DNA of 64,000 bases. Source: Maricaulaceae bacterium EIL42A08. Its GTDB lineage: Bacteria; Pseudomonadota; Alphaproteobacteria; Caulobacterales; Maricaulaceae. The notes beneath the pieces were generated by a model. The model saw only the letters and a list, made by a program, of their open reading frames with translations. It had not been told where the DNA came from and did not search any database. The stretch's first letter is position 1; every line of letters begins with the position of its first letter. This document shows, piece after piece, positions 9,869-18,290 of this stretch. Made by a program: the position numbers and the translations under genes. The DNA lies in the NCBI GenBank assembly GCA_024178355.1, contig JAMZNZ010000002.1, positions 1,159,501-1,223,500 on the forward strand, written 5' to 3'.

Positions 9869-11116
9869 CTAGCTGTCGTCGTCCTGACGCAAACGTCGCG
9901 CGGCGGCGCGCGCAGACAGCGCCTGCCCATCGGTTAGTGCTGCATTGGCAGCCGTTTCAAACAGTCGTGCAGCATCTTCGCGCCGCCCCTGACGTTCGCG
10001 CAGACGGGCCAGACCCAGTGCGGCCGGGAAATGGCCTGGATCAAACGCCAGCACTCGCTCATACAAGCCGGCCCCGTTCTCAAATTCACCGATCCCGATC
10101 AGGCAGCCGGCATGGTCGGCCAGCGCATCAAGGTCCCACGGGCTGCTGGCAATTGCTGCAGCGGTCGGGTCGCACGGCCCCGGCAGCTCGGCATTGGAAG
10201 TCACCAGCTCTGTTTCGCCCGGAATGGTACTGACGTCGATGGTATCAGGGTCGAGCGCGGGCTGCTCGTCCGGAGCCGCTACCGGGGCGTTGGCGTCGTC
10301 ATTCTCTTGCTCTGGCTGCACCGCCGGTGCTGACCCGGCAGGTGTCTCGTCCGCACCCTCGCCATCTCCGCGCATCAGCCACATGCCGCCTGATTCAGAG
10401 CGCGGCTCCTCATAGGGATCAGCGATCTGGAAGCCCTGACGCACAGAGCCCTGGTTGCCCTGTGCAGACGCGACAGGGCGGTCACCAGCGCCCTCGGGGC
10501 CTAAACCGGCCTGCTCCGCCTGCATGGAAGCGGCGCGCGCCTCTGCGGCCAGCCTCTCCTCAACGGGGCGGGTTGCGTCCCATAGCGTGTCGCGGCGTTC
10601 GAGATCTTCAGGCACCGCAGCCCTACCAGTTGCCGCACCGGGTCCCGACGCCTCTCGCTCTGTCCTGTTCGGCCCCGGCCTGGCCTGTTCCGGCGCTTGC
10701 GCCTGAAGCGACATGCCCGCGGCCAGTCGGCTTGTGTGCTGGCGCTGATCGGACATGCGCGAGGCTGCCTCAGCTGACAGGTCGATCAGCACACCGCCCT
10801 GGCGCAGCTCAGCATAGGCCTGAGCAAAGCGGCCGGAGATCAGGACGCGGGTGGAGGCTTCAGCGGGCATCACCTCCAGAGAGGAAATCGCATCCGAGCC
10901 GTTTGGGAGGATTGAGCGCGGACGCCCCACCTCAAACCCGGTCAACTCTAGATAAACGCCATCGCCACGAAGCTGGAATTGCAGGGCTTCGGGTTGGGCA
11001 TCCAGCGCAATCCAGATTTGCTCCTGCCCTGCCAGCAGACGCACGTCTGTTACCGCATCACCGTAAGCGGCAGACGTGGCAAAAAACACCGATGCGAGAA
11101 AGGCGGAGCGCAGCAT
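9869..11116 (-). CDS. Secreted TPR protein with an AMIN-like N-terminal domain
   Basis: A 415-residue protein with a Sec signal peptide (residues 1-19). Residues 20-110 form a beta-rich region (VTDVRLLAGQEQIWIALD, then TRVLISG) that resembles AMIN domains of PilQ and amidases; this is a visual inference only. A long low-complexity Pro/Ala/Glu/Gln linker spans about 110-300. The C-terminus has two tetratricopeptide-like repeats (ENGAGLYERVLAFDPGHFPA, then REDAARLFETAANAA). It lies 33 bases downstream of the lipoprotein gene on the same strand, so the two are probably co-transcribed. No specific function can be assigned. Confidence 0.65.
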   Translation of the reverse strand: MLRSAFLASVFFATSAAYGDAVTDVRLLAGQEQIWIALDAQPEALQFQLRGDGVYLELTGFEVGRPRSILPNGSDAISSLEVMPAEASTRVLISGRFAQAYAELRQGGVLIDLSAEAASRMSDQRQHTSRLAAGMSLQAQAPEQARPGPNRTEREASGPGAATGRAAVPEDLERRDTLWDATRPVEERLAAEARAASMQAEQAGLGPEGAGDRPVASAQGNQGSVRQGFQIADPYEEPRSESGGMWLMRGDGEGADETPAGSAPAVQPEQENDDANAPVAAPDEQPALDPDTIDVSTIPGETELVTSNAELPGPCDPTAAAIASSPWDLDALADHAGCLIGIGEFENGAGLYERVLAFDPGHFPAALGLARLRERQGRREDAARLFETAANAALTDGQALSARAAARRLRQDDDS

Positions 11117-11149
11117 GGATAATTCATGCCGCGAGTCGGCCTGCCACGC

Positions 11150-12013
11150 CTAGATGCGCGTCACCTGGAAAGATGCAAATCCCGGTGTGCACACATCATG
11201 GGCCAGCGCCCCAATGATGGAGCCATCCGCGCGCTCCACACGTTCATAGAGGTAGCATCCCTCACCGGCTGCTGGCACGCGGCCCGGGATGAAGCGAACC
11301 ACCCCTTCATCTGCCAGCGCCGGCGCGCTTTCATTGACGATGGACCAGCTCGCCCGACCGCGTTCAAAGGCACATTCCCAGCGGCCGCTCTGCCCATATT
11401 CATAGCGCACCAGAGCCGTATCCCCGTCGGTGCGAGCATGGATGACCGCACCTTCGCCGCGTCGGGCAAACGCCATGGAGGACTGACTTCCCGCCGCTTC
11501 GCACGCTGCAATCGCAGGCAGATAGCGCGGCAGGTCTTCAGCCCAGGTCACGGCCGGGCCAACCTCGCGGGCACACCCCTCGTACATCAGGCGTCCTGCG
11601 ATCACTGTGACAAAGCGTGGATAGGTGCGACCGCCAACTGCACAGGGCCCAGCCACCATCTCGATCATCATCTCGACACCGCGGTCGCTGAGGCCCTCAA
11701 ACCGGCGAACGCCATCCACGAGAAAAGCTTGATCAATGTCCATTTCGGCAATCAGCATCTCGGCACCATCAACCGCGTGGCGATAGGTCGCCACAACGCG
11801 CGCGCCCTGCGCTTCAAACGCGAGATCGCCAGCAAATGTATCTCCGCTGATCTGATACCCTGCTGCCTGTGGCATGGCTTGCGGTGCAGATGCCGCAGCC
11901 GGTGCCGCGGCTTCAAAGCCTGCGGTGGGCGAACTAGTGGTGGTCGCGCTACAGGCAGCGGCCAGGCTTGCGATAACGGCGGCAATGCCGAGCCGTGTAC
12001 GGGCCAAAGTCAT
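11150..12013 (-). CDS. Putative lipoprotein of unknown function
   Basis: A 287-residue product starting at the ATG at 12013, which has a GAGGG ribosome binding site. The first 21 residues form a signal peptide ending in a lipobox (SLAAAC), followed by an Ala/Pro/Ser-rich linker. Residues 60-287 carry scattered cysteines (GPCAVGG, GCAREVG, AACEA, WECAFE, GCYLYE, DVCTPG), suggesting disulfides in the periplasm. I do not recognise the family. The 33-base gap to the downstream TPR gene suggests an operon. The frame stays open upstream to 12253, but that part overlaps the divergent methyltransferase and lacks a better start. Confidence 0.68.
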   Translation of the reverse strand: MTLARTRLGIAAVIASLAAACSATTTSSPTAGFEAAAPAAASAPQAMPQAAGYQISGDTFAGDLAFEAQGARVVATYRHAVDGAEMLIAEMDIDQAFLVDGVRRFEGLSDRGVEMMIEMVAGPCAVGGRTYPRFVTVIAGRLMYEGCAREVGPAVTWAEDLPRYLPAIAACEAAGSQSSMAFARRGEGAVIHARTDGDTALVRYEYGQSGRWECAFERGRASWSIVNESAPALADEGVVRFIPGRVPAAGEGCYLYERVERADGSIIGALAHDVCTPGFASFQVTRI

Positions 12014-12100
12014 GGTCAGGATCCCTCTTTCCTGAAAATTCGCGCTGAGCATACGCCGGTTACAAGCGCGGACAAAGCCTATCCGGGTTATGGTCAGGCC

Positions 12101-13264
12101 ATGGGTGGTGATTCTCGATACAGCTATTACGAATTCTTCGCAGGCGGCGGCATGGCGCGCCTGGGGCTGGGGCGTGGCTGGTCGTGCCAGTTCGCCAACG
12201 ATATCGATGCCGATAAGTGCAAGGCCTACGCGGCCAATTTTGGTGGCAACCACCTCTGCCAGCGCGATGTCTTCCAGCTGGAAAGTGCCGACCTGCCCGG
12301 TCAGGTGGATCTCGCCTGGGCAAGCTTTCCCTGCCAGGACCTGTCACTGGCCGGGCCCCGAGCCGGGCTGAAGGGCGAGCGCTCGGGCGTGTTCTATGGC
12401 TTCTGGCACCTGATGGAGCAGCTGAAGGCCGAGGGCCGCAACCCGCCTCTGATCGCGCTTGAGAATGTCACGGGGCTTTTAAACAGCCGGGGTGGAGAAG
12501 ACTTCGCACTGCTTTGCCAGAGCCTGGCGGACGGCGGGTATCGGTTTGGCGCGGTTGAGATCGATGCCAAATGGTTCCTGCCCCAGTCGCGGCCACGCTT
12601 GTTCATCCTGGCCCTGCGGGACGATATCCCGGTGCCCGCTGACCTAAGCCTTGAAGTCGCGCCAGACCGGCTCTCGCCGTTTCATCCCAAAGCCATTCGC
12701 AAGGCGGCTGAGGATTTGCCGCAAGCGCTGAAAGACCACTGGATCTGGTGGGCGTTGCCTGTACCGCCAGTTCCCAACCAGATCCTTGCTGACGCCCTGG
12801 AACCTGCTGACGCCGTAGACTGGCACCCCCGCACAGAGACCAGGCGTTTCCTGTCGCTAATGAGTGACACGCACACTGCCAAAGTGACCGAAGCGCAGGC
12901 CAGCGACGCGCCGGTCTACGGCGCGCTCTATCGGCGCATGCGGACACAGGACGGTGAAAAGCACCAGCGTGCCGAAGTGCGCTTTGATGGCCTGGCCGGA
13001 TGTTTAAGAACGCCCGGCGGCGGATCCTCGCGCCAATTCATCATGGAAGTGGACGGCAAGCAGGTTCGCACCCGCCCCATGACGGCGAGGGAATATGCCC
13101 GCCTGATGGGCCTGCCCGATGACTATGTGCTGCCGGAACGCCACACGACCGCGCTCCACCTGTGCGGTGATGGCGTAGTGGTCAATGTGGTCGCTTTTCT
13201 TCGCACCCACGTCTTCGAACCGATTTTGGATGAGGCGCGCGCGACACCTTTGGCCGCCGAGTAG
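12101..13264 (+). CDS. DNA (cytosine-5-)-methyltransferase, solitary
   Basis: A 387-residue m5C methyltransferase that transfers a methyl group from AdoMet to cytosine in a specific DNA site. Motif I is FFAGGGMARLG near residues 12-22, motif IV is FPCQDLSLAG with catalytic Cys78, motif VI is ENVTG at 121-125, motif VIII is QSRPRLFILA, and the C-terminal part carries LMGLPDDY and a motif X-like GDGVVVNVV. The target recognition region is short. No restriction endonuclease or Vsr gene is next to it, so it looks like an orphan enzyme. The frame is open back to 11126, but that extension is antisense to the lipoprotein gene; the ATG at 12101 puts motif I at the N-terminus as expected. Confidence 0.88.
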   Translation: MGGDSRYSYYEFFAGGGMARLGLGRGWSCQFANDIDADKCKAYAANFGGNHLCQRDVFQLESADLPGQVDLAWASFPCQDLSLAGPRAGLKGERSGVFYGFWHLMEQLKAEGRNPPLIALENVTGLLNSRGGEDFALLCQSLADGGYRFGAVEIDAKWFLPQSRPRLFILALRDDIPVPADLSLEVAPDRLSPFHPKAIRKAAEDLPQALKDHWIWWALPVPPVPNQILADALEPADAVDWHPRTETRRFLSLMSDTHTAKVTEAQASDAPVYGALYRRMRTQDGEKHQRAEVRFDGLAGCLRTPGGGSSRQFIMEVDGKQVRTRPMTAREYARLMGLPDDYVLPERHTTALHLCGDGVVVNVVAFLRTHVFEPILDEARATPLAAE

Positions 13265-13326
13265 CGCTCTGCAAACAAAATGCGTTGCGCATTGCACGCA
13301 GGCGCGCGCTGCGGCACATATCAGAC

Positions 13327-14712
13327 ATGACTTCTTCCGCACCCCGCGACGATCGCCCCGCCCTGTCCGCTCCTGATACCGCGCCTCTCTTGGAGGTTTC
13401 GCGACAGCTTGTGGAGCGCGCCTTGAAAGCCGGAGCCGACCAGGCCGAAGCCGGGGTGTCTGAATCCCGCTCGGTTGAGGCTGGCGTCCTCAACGGTGCC
13501 CTTGAAACTGTGGAGCGCAGCGAGTCCCGTGATGGCGGGCTTCGCGTGATTATCGGCAAGAAACAGGCAGGCGTAGCCTTCTCCGACCTGTCTGAAGCCG
13601 GTCTTGACCTGGCGATTGAGCGCGCTATCGCCATGGCAAAGGCGGCACCGGATGACCCCTATTGTGGTCTGGTGGACAAAGATCAGCTGGCAAAAACCCA
13701 GCCGCATATCGAAACCTACGCTCCGCTTCAGCTGGATGAAGCTGCGCTTGAAGCCTCAGCGCTTGAGATGGAGGCCGCCGCCCTGGACGTTGAAGGCGTT
13801 GTGACAACGGCCGGCTGTGGTGCCAGCGGTGGCACCAGCGCGTCAGTCTTCGTCACGTCAACGGGGTTTGAGCGGGCCAAAATCGGGTCGCGCTGTGGGC
13901 TGGGTGCGGCGGCTGTTGCGAAGAATGATGCGGGCATGGAGCGCGACTATGACAGCCACCAGTCCCGCCGCCTGATCACGCTTAAAAGCCCTGAAGAGAT
14001 CGGACGTTCTGCCGGAGAGCGGGCCGTGGCGCGCCTAGGCTCCGACAAGCTGTCCACGGGCAAAATGCCGGTCATCTTTGACAAACGGGTATCGACCACC
14101 TTCATCTCCTCTCTGCTGGGAGCCATTTCCGGTCCGGCAATTGCCCGCGGCACCAGCTTCCTTCGCGACAAGATGGGTGAGCGCATCTTTGCTGAAGGCA
14201 TCGATATCATTGAAGACCCGCTTCGCGACTGGAGCTTTGGAGCTCGCGCCACCGATGGCGAAGGGCTTGCCTGTCGCCCGCGCGCCATTATCGAAGATGG
14301 CTTGCTGACCACTTGGCTCCTTAACGCGTCCAGCGCGCGCCAGCTGGGGCTGGAGCTGACCGGTCATGCTTCGCGCAACCTAGGCGGACCGCCGGGCGTT
14401 GGTGCCTCTAACGTACATCTGGCCGATGGTGAGCTGGATCAGGCTGGCCTGATGAAAGAGGCCGGTGAGGGCCTGCTGATCACCGAGATGTTCGGGCCTT
14501 CGCTCAACGCCAATACCGGCGACTGGTCGGTCGGCGTTGCAGGCTATCGCATTGCCGGTGGGGAGCGCGCCGGGCCGGTCAGCGAAGTGACCGTGGCTGG
14601 CAATCTTCTCGATTTCTTTGCCCGCATGGTGCCCGGCTCCGACCTAGAATTCGACAGTGCCATCAACGCGCCCAGCCTCCTGATTGATGGGGTATCGGTT
14701 GGCGGACGATAA
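13327..14712 (+). CDS. pmbA: Metallopeptidase TldE/PmbA
   Basis: A 461-residue TldD/PmbA-family protein. With TldD it forms a heterodimeric zinc protease that trims peptides, first known from microcin B17 maturation and CcdA degradation. Family marks are DQAEAGVSESRSVEAGVLNG at the N-terminus, AISGPAIARGTSFL in the middle and EMFGPSLNANTGDWSVGVAGY at the C-terminus. PmbA lacks the metal-binding HExxxH of TldD, as here. The ATG at 13327 (MTSSAPRDD) was preferred to the upstream non-ATG start of the open frame. cysQ overlaps its 3' end by 26 bases. Confidence 0.92.
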   Translation: MTSSAPRDDRPALSAPDTAPLLEVSRQLVERALKAGADQAEAGVSESRSVEAGVLNGALETVERSESRDGGLRVIIGKKQAGVAFSDLSEAGLDLAIERAIAMAKAAPDDPYCGLVDKDQLAKTQPHIETYAPLQLDEAALEASALEMEAAALDVEGVVTTAGCGASGGTSASVFVTSTGFERAKIGSRCGLGAAAVAKNDAGMERDYDSHQSRRLITLKSPEEIGRSAGERAVARLGSDKLSTGKMPVIFDKRVSTTFISSLLGAISGPAIARGTSFLRDKMGERIFAEGIDIIEDPLRDWSFGARATDGEGLACRPRAIIEDGLLTTWLLNASSARQLGLELTGHASRNLGGPPGVGASNVHLADGELDQAGLMKEAGEGLLITEMFGPSLNANTGDWSVGVAGYRIAGGERAGPVSEVTVAGNLLDFFARMVPGSDLEFDSAINAPSLLIDGVSVGGR

Positions 14713-15478
14713 GGCTGATCGCGATCTGATCGCCACGGCAGCGCGTGATGCCGGCAAGCTTGCCATGGCGTTTCGCGCGCGGGGCCTGAAGGCCTGGGAA
14801 AAGTCCAAGGGCGATCCGGTCAGCGAGGCGGACCTTGCGGTGGACGACCTGTTGCAGGGACGACTGAAGCCTGCGCGCCGGAACTATGGCTGGCTGTCTG
14901 AGGAGACAGCGGACGACCAGTCTCGTCTGTCGGCTCCTCGCAGCTTTGTCGTCGATCCGATTGATGGCACACGCGCCTTTATCAAGGGCCGTCCAGAATT
15001 TGTGGTCTCTATCGCCGTGATAGAAGCGGGAGAGCCTGTGGCTGCGGCTTTGTTCGACCCGTCTACCGATAGGCTATGGGACGCGATACGCGGCGAAGGC
15101 GCGCGCGTAAACGGCGCTCCGATCCGGGTCTCTAGCCACACGCAGATAAGGGGCGCACGCATCCTCGGTGATCCAGGCCGTCTGCCAACCTTGCGTCAGC
15201 TTGGTGCCGAAGCCTCCACGGTGAACTCGGCAGCGCTGCGCCTCGCGCTAGCAGCTCAGGGCGCGTTTGATGCGGTAGTTGCTGAGCGGCCCAAATGGGA
15301 CTGGGACCTTGCCGCCGGAGCGCTGATCTTTACAGAGGCGGGCGGCGTCATTACGTCGCGAAAAGGTGAAGCGCTTGTCTTCAATGGCGAACCGCCGCGT
15401 CAGCCAGCACCGCTGGCGGCTGGTCCAGCGCTCCATGCCTTGCTAAGAGAGCGCCTGAATCAAGGAGATGCGCGATGA
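14687..15478 (+). CDS. cysQ: Inositol monophosphatase family protein, CysQ-like 3'(2'),5'-bisphosphate nucleotidase
   Basis: A 263-residue Mg2+/Li+-sensitive phosphatase-fold protein. The metal-binding signatures are EETAD near residue 70, DPIDGTRAF near 90 and WDWDLAAGALIFTEAGG near 205. The usual CysQ role is hydrolysis of adenosine 3',5'-bisphosphate from sulfate assimilation; SuhB-type inositol phosphatase activity is the alternative. ATG 14687 overlaps the end of pmbA; TTG 14699 is a possible alternative. The stop is coupled (ATGA) to the DUF4170 gene, an order seen in many alphaproteobacteria near waaA and lpxK. Confidence 0.85.
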   Translation: MGYRLADDKADRDLIATAARDAGKLAMAFRARGLKAWEKSKGDPVSEADLAVDDLLQGRLKPARRNYGWLSEETADDQSRLSAPRSFVVDPIDGTRAFIKGRPEFVVSIAVIEAGEPVAAALFDPSTDRLWDAIRGEGARVNGAPIRVSSHTQIRGARILGDPGRLPTLRQLGAEASTVNSAALRLALAAQGAFDAVVAERPKWDWDLAAGALIFTEAGGVITSRKGEALVFNGEPPRQPAPLAAGPALHALLRERLNQGDAR

Positions 15479-15714
15479 GCGACACGAACAAGCCTCAGCT
15501 GCTGCACCTGGTGATTGGCGGCGAGCTTAAAGACATCGGTCCAGATGCGACCGAGTTCAAGGACCTGGAAAAGCTCGACTTTGTCGGCGCCTACCCCAAT
15601 TACGCTGAAGCTCGCGACGCTTGGCGCGCGGCGGCCCAGCGCACGGTTGATAATGCGCACATGCGCTATTTCGTGATCCACGCGCACAAGCTGCTCGACC
15701 CTGAGCACGACTAG
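15475..15714 (+). CDS. DUF4170 domain-containing protein
   Basis: A 79-residue protein matching the DUF4170 pattern: LHLVIGGELKD at the start, then DFVGAYPNYAEARDAWRAAAQ and a C-terminal MRYFVIHAHKLLDP. No function is known. Its ATG overlaps the cysQ stop by four bases (ATGA), so translation is probably coupled. It reads in the same frame as the MsbA-like gene downstream, from which it is separated only by the TAG at 15712-15714. Confidence 0.85.
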   Translation: MSDTNKPQLLHLVIGGELKDIGPDATEFKDLEKLDFVGAYPNYAEARDAWRAAAQRTVDNAHMRYFVIHAHKLLDPEHD

Positions 15715-15810
15715 GATCAATCCCTGAGCGAGACCTCCCAGACGCCGCAGGTTGACACCCTGCCCGACCCGGTTTCAGAGCCGCCAGCTCCAGAACCGGA
15801 ACGCGCCGGT

Positions 15811-17526
15811 GTGATCGCACGGCTGATGGGTGAGTGGGTCTGGCCCAAGTCCGGCCTGCTTGGCTGGGGTATAGTCTTGTCGCTGATCACAGCGGCTGCC
15901 GGTTCCAGCTACGCTGGCGCTGTACACCTGGCGTCTCAGCAGGTTGAAGCGCGCGACCCGGCGGTGATCTGGATGGCTCCAGCCATGATCCTCGCCCTTG
16001 GCATAGTGCGATCCCTGAGCCTGTACCTACAGACTGTGGCGACCAACCGACTGGCCCTGTCAATCATGCGCGACTTGCAGAACGCGATGTATGCCAAACT
16101 GATGGCTGCCGACTTTGCGCGCCTTGGGGCCGAAGCCACCGGAGCCTTCGTATCGCGCTTTACCAATGATATTACAATGCTGCGCGAAAGCCTGGTGCGG
16201 GCCGCGAACAATCTGACGCGCGACCTTTTCATGGTTATCGGCGGCATTGCCTGGATGGTCTGGATCGATTGGGCGCTGGCCCTGTTCGTACTGGTTGTCC
16301 TGCCGATTGCGGGCCAGCCGGTGCTGGCCATCGGCAAGGCGATCCGCAAGCGCGCCAACGAGGTTCAGGCCCAGGCCGGCGACGTGACCAGCTTCCTTGA
16401 TGAAAGCCTGTCCGGAGCGCGCGTGGTTAAAACCTTTGCGCTTGAGCCTTACACGAAAAAGCGTGCGAGCGAGCGCTTTGCCGAGCGCTTCCGCCTGCTC
16501 CTGGACATCGCCCGTCAGCGCGCCAAGATCGAACCGGTGATGGAAGTTGTCGGCATGATTGCGCTGGGCGGCGTGTTCTCGCTTTTAGGCTGGCGCGCCA
16601 TGAATGGCGAGGCCGATGTGGCCGACCTTCTGGCGATTATCGCCGCCATTCTGGTGGTCAGCCCGGCCGCCCGCGCGCTAGCGACCCTTAACGGAGCCAT
16701 TCAGGAAGGCCTCGCGGTTCTTGGCCGAACCTTTGAGCTGCTTGATGAAGCCGAAACAGTTGTCGATCAGGACGATGCAAAGCCCCTGAAACTGAAGTCA
16801 GGCGCAGTTAAATTCGACGCTGTCAGTTTTGGCTATGGCGCAGACACCACCGCAGTGTCAGATATTAATCTTGAGATCGCTGCAGGTCAGACAGTGGCGC
16901 TAGTAGGCCCATCGGGCTCTGGCAAGACGACGCTGATGAATTTGCTCGCGCGGCTGTACGATCCACAGTCTGGTCGCATTCTCATCGATGGCCAGGACAT
17001 CCGAACTGCCGAGCTTGCCAGCGTTCGCAGTGCTCTGGCGCTTGTCAGCCAGGACGTCACCCTGTTTGACGACAGCGTGCGGGCGAATATTGCGCTAGGA
17101 CGCATGGACGCCAGCGAGGACGAGATCATAGCCGCTGCCAAGGCTGCCGATGCCCATGACTTCATCATGGGGCTGGAGGGCGGCTATGACGCGCCAGTTG
17201 GCCCCAAGGGCGGCAATCTGTCCGGGGGGCAGCGCCAGCGCATCGCCATTGCCCGAGCTGTCCTGAAAGACGCGCCAATCCTGCTGCTCGATGAAGCCAC
17301 CAGCGCGCTGGATGCTCAGTCTGAAGCCCGGGTTCAGGCTGCGCTGGATCGGTTAAGCGAAGGCCGCACCAGCCTTGTCATCGCCCACCGCCTGGCCACT
17401 GTGCGCAAGGCCGATGTCATTCTGGTGATGAAAGACGGTGAGATCGTAGAACGCGGCGATCACGACACGCTGACTGGCAAGGGCGGTCTCTATGCCGAGC
17501 TTTGCCGCCTGCAGTTTAGCGAGTAG
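15811..17526 (+). CDS. ABC transporter, fused permease and ATPase, MsbA/LipA-flippase type
   Basis: A half-transporter of at least 571 residues: six membrane segments in the first ~310 residues, then a nucleotide-binding domain with Walker A GPSGSGKTT, signature LSGGQRQR, Walker B ILLLDEATSALD and an H-loop (IAHRLATV). Its place next to DUF374, waaA and lpxK suggests an MsbA-type flippase for lipid A core; other lipid or drug exporters are possible. Start is uncertain. GTG 15811 is the first standard start, but the frame is coding-like back to a CTG at 15724 (reading SETSQTPQ after the start) behind AGGA at 15713-15716, which would add 29 residues. Confidence 0.9.
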   Translation: MIARLMGEWVWPKSGLLGWGIVLSLITAAAGSSYAGAVHLASQQVEARDPAVIWMAPAMILALGIVRSLSLYLQTVATNRLALSIMRDLQNAMYAKLMAADFARLGAEATGAFVSRFTNDITMLRESLVRAANNLTRDLFMVIGGIAWMVWIDWALALFVLVVLPIAGQPVLAIGKAIRKRANEVQAQAGDVTSFLDESLSGARVVKTFALEPYTKKRASERFAERFRLLLDIARQRAKIEPVMEVVGMIALGGVFSLLGWRAMNGEADVADLLAIIAAILVVSPAARALATLNGAIQEGLAVLGRTFELLDEAETVVDQDDAKPLKLKSGAVKFDAVSFGYGADTTAVSDINLEIAAGQTVALVGPSGSGKTTLMNLLARLYDPQSGRILIDGQDIRTAELASVRSALALVSQDVTLFDDSVRANIALGRMDASEDEIIAAAKAADAHDFIMGLEGGYDAPVGPKGGNLSGGQRQRIAIARAVLKDAPILLLDEATSALDAQSEARVQAALDRLSEGRTSLVIAHRLATVRKADVILVMKDGEIVERGDHDTLTGKGGLYAELCRLQFSE

Positions 17527-17528
17527 CT

Positions 17529-18191
17529 TTACTCCCTGCGCAGGATTTTCTCGGTCAGCACACTGCCCCACCAGCTTGCCATGAAGCCATCGTGACAGGC
17601 CTGGCGATCATATTCGGTCCGCACCCACTCAAGAAAGTCGATCGGGCTTTCTTCATTGCGCTTGCGATAAAGCTCAAAGAAGTGGTCTAGCATGCCGGTC
17701 TTGCCCTGCTTCACATGCAGATATTTGAAGGAGAGCTGCTCGATAGCCTCTTCAAACGGGGCCTTCTCGTGCAGCAGCTTGTACATCACGGCCACGATCC
17801 CGGCGCGGTCTGCGCCTGACTTGCAGTGCATGAAGGCCGGGTAGGCAATCTCGTCAAAGACCTCGATCAGACGCTCAATCCGCTCCACGAATGGCGCCTC
17901 CCGCGAGCCCCAGGGCAGATCGACGATATCGAGCCCCAGCTGATTGCAGGTGTGGTGCTCCAGATCGTAGTAGTGACGCCCCGGCTGGGTACCGCGCAGA
18001 TTGAGGATGGTTTTAAATCCCATCTCCTTGAGCTCGGCCAACCGCTTGGGGCTGGGCTGATTTCCCCGCCACATCTCACCGCCAACACGATGCATGTTAT
18101 GGAAGTTCACACGCAACACGCCATGGTCGCCCCACATGAGGCCCTTCATAGCGCGCTTGTAATCAGCCGGGTCATTGAGATCATAGGTCAT
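17529..18191 (-). CDS. Tyrosine/dual-specificity phosphatase-like protein
   Basis: A 220-residue protein with the cysteine phosphatase P-loop HCKSGADRAG: nucleophile Cys123 and Arg129 in the CX5R arrangement. Upstream, KTILNLRGTQPGRHYYDLE matches the region before the general-acid loop. Substrate unknown: it may act on protein tyrosines, phosphoinositides or, given its place in a lipid A block, a lipid phosphate (inference). It converges on the MsbA-like gene with a two-base gap and is divergent from the DUF374 acyltransferase. The ATG at 18191 was chosen; the frame stays open upstream but without a better start. Confidence 0.8.
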   Translation of the reverse strand: MTYDLNDPADYKRAMKGLMWGDHGVLRVNFHNMHRVGGEMWRGNQPSPKRLAELKEMGFKTILNLRGTQPGRHYYDLEHHTCNQLGLDIVDLPWGSREAPFVERIERLIEVFDEIAYPAFMHCKSGADRAGIVAVMYKLLHEKAPFEEAIEQLSFKYLHVKQGKTGMLDHFFELYRKRNEESPIDFLEWVRTEYDRQACHDGFMASWWGSVLTEKILRRE

Positions 18192-18290
18192 GATGGCCCG
18201 AAGTAAGGCCCGTTTCGCGTTAACGCAATGCAACAGCGCCGCGCGCCATGCTTGACCTTTCGGCTCCATAACGCGAAGCAACAGATTACA

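Noticed and set aside
10327-11217. 296-codon plus-strand frame opposite the TPR protein gene
   Set aside because: The translation is rich in Arg, Pro and His without domain structure, typical of an antisense shadow; the minus-strand frame has a signal peptide and TPRs.
11126-12100. Upstream extension of the methyltransferase frame (adds about 325 residues)
   Set aside because: It is antisense to the lipoprotein gene, which has a lipobox and a ribosome binding site. The extension has no domain, and methyltransferase motif I begins right after ATG 12101.
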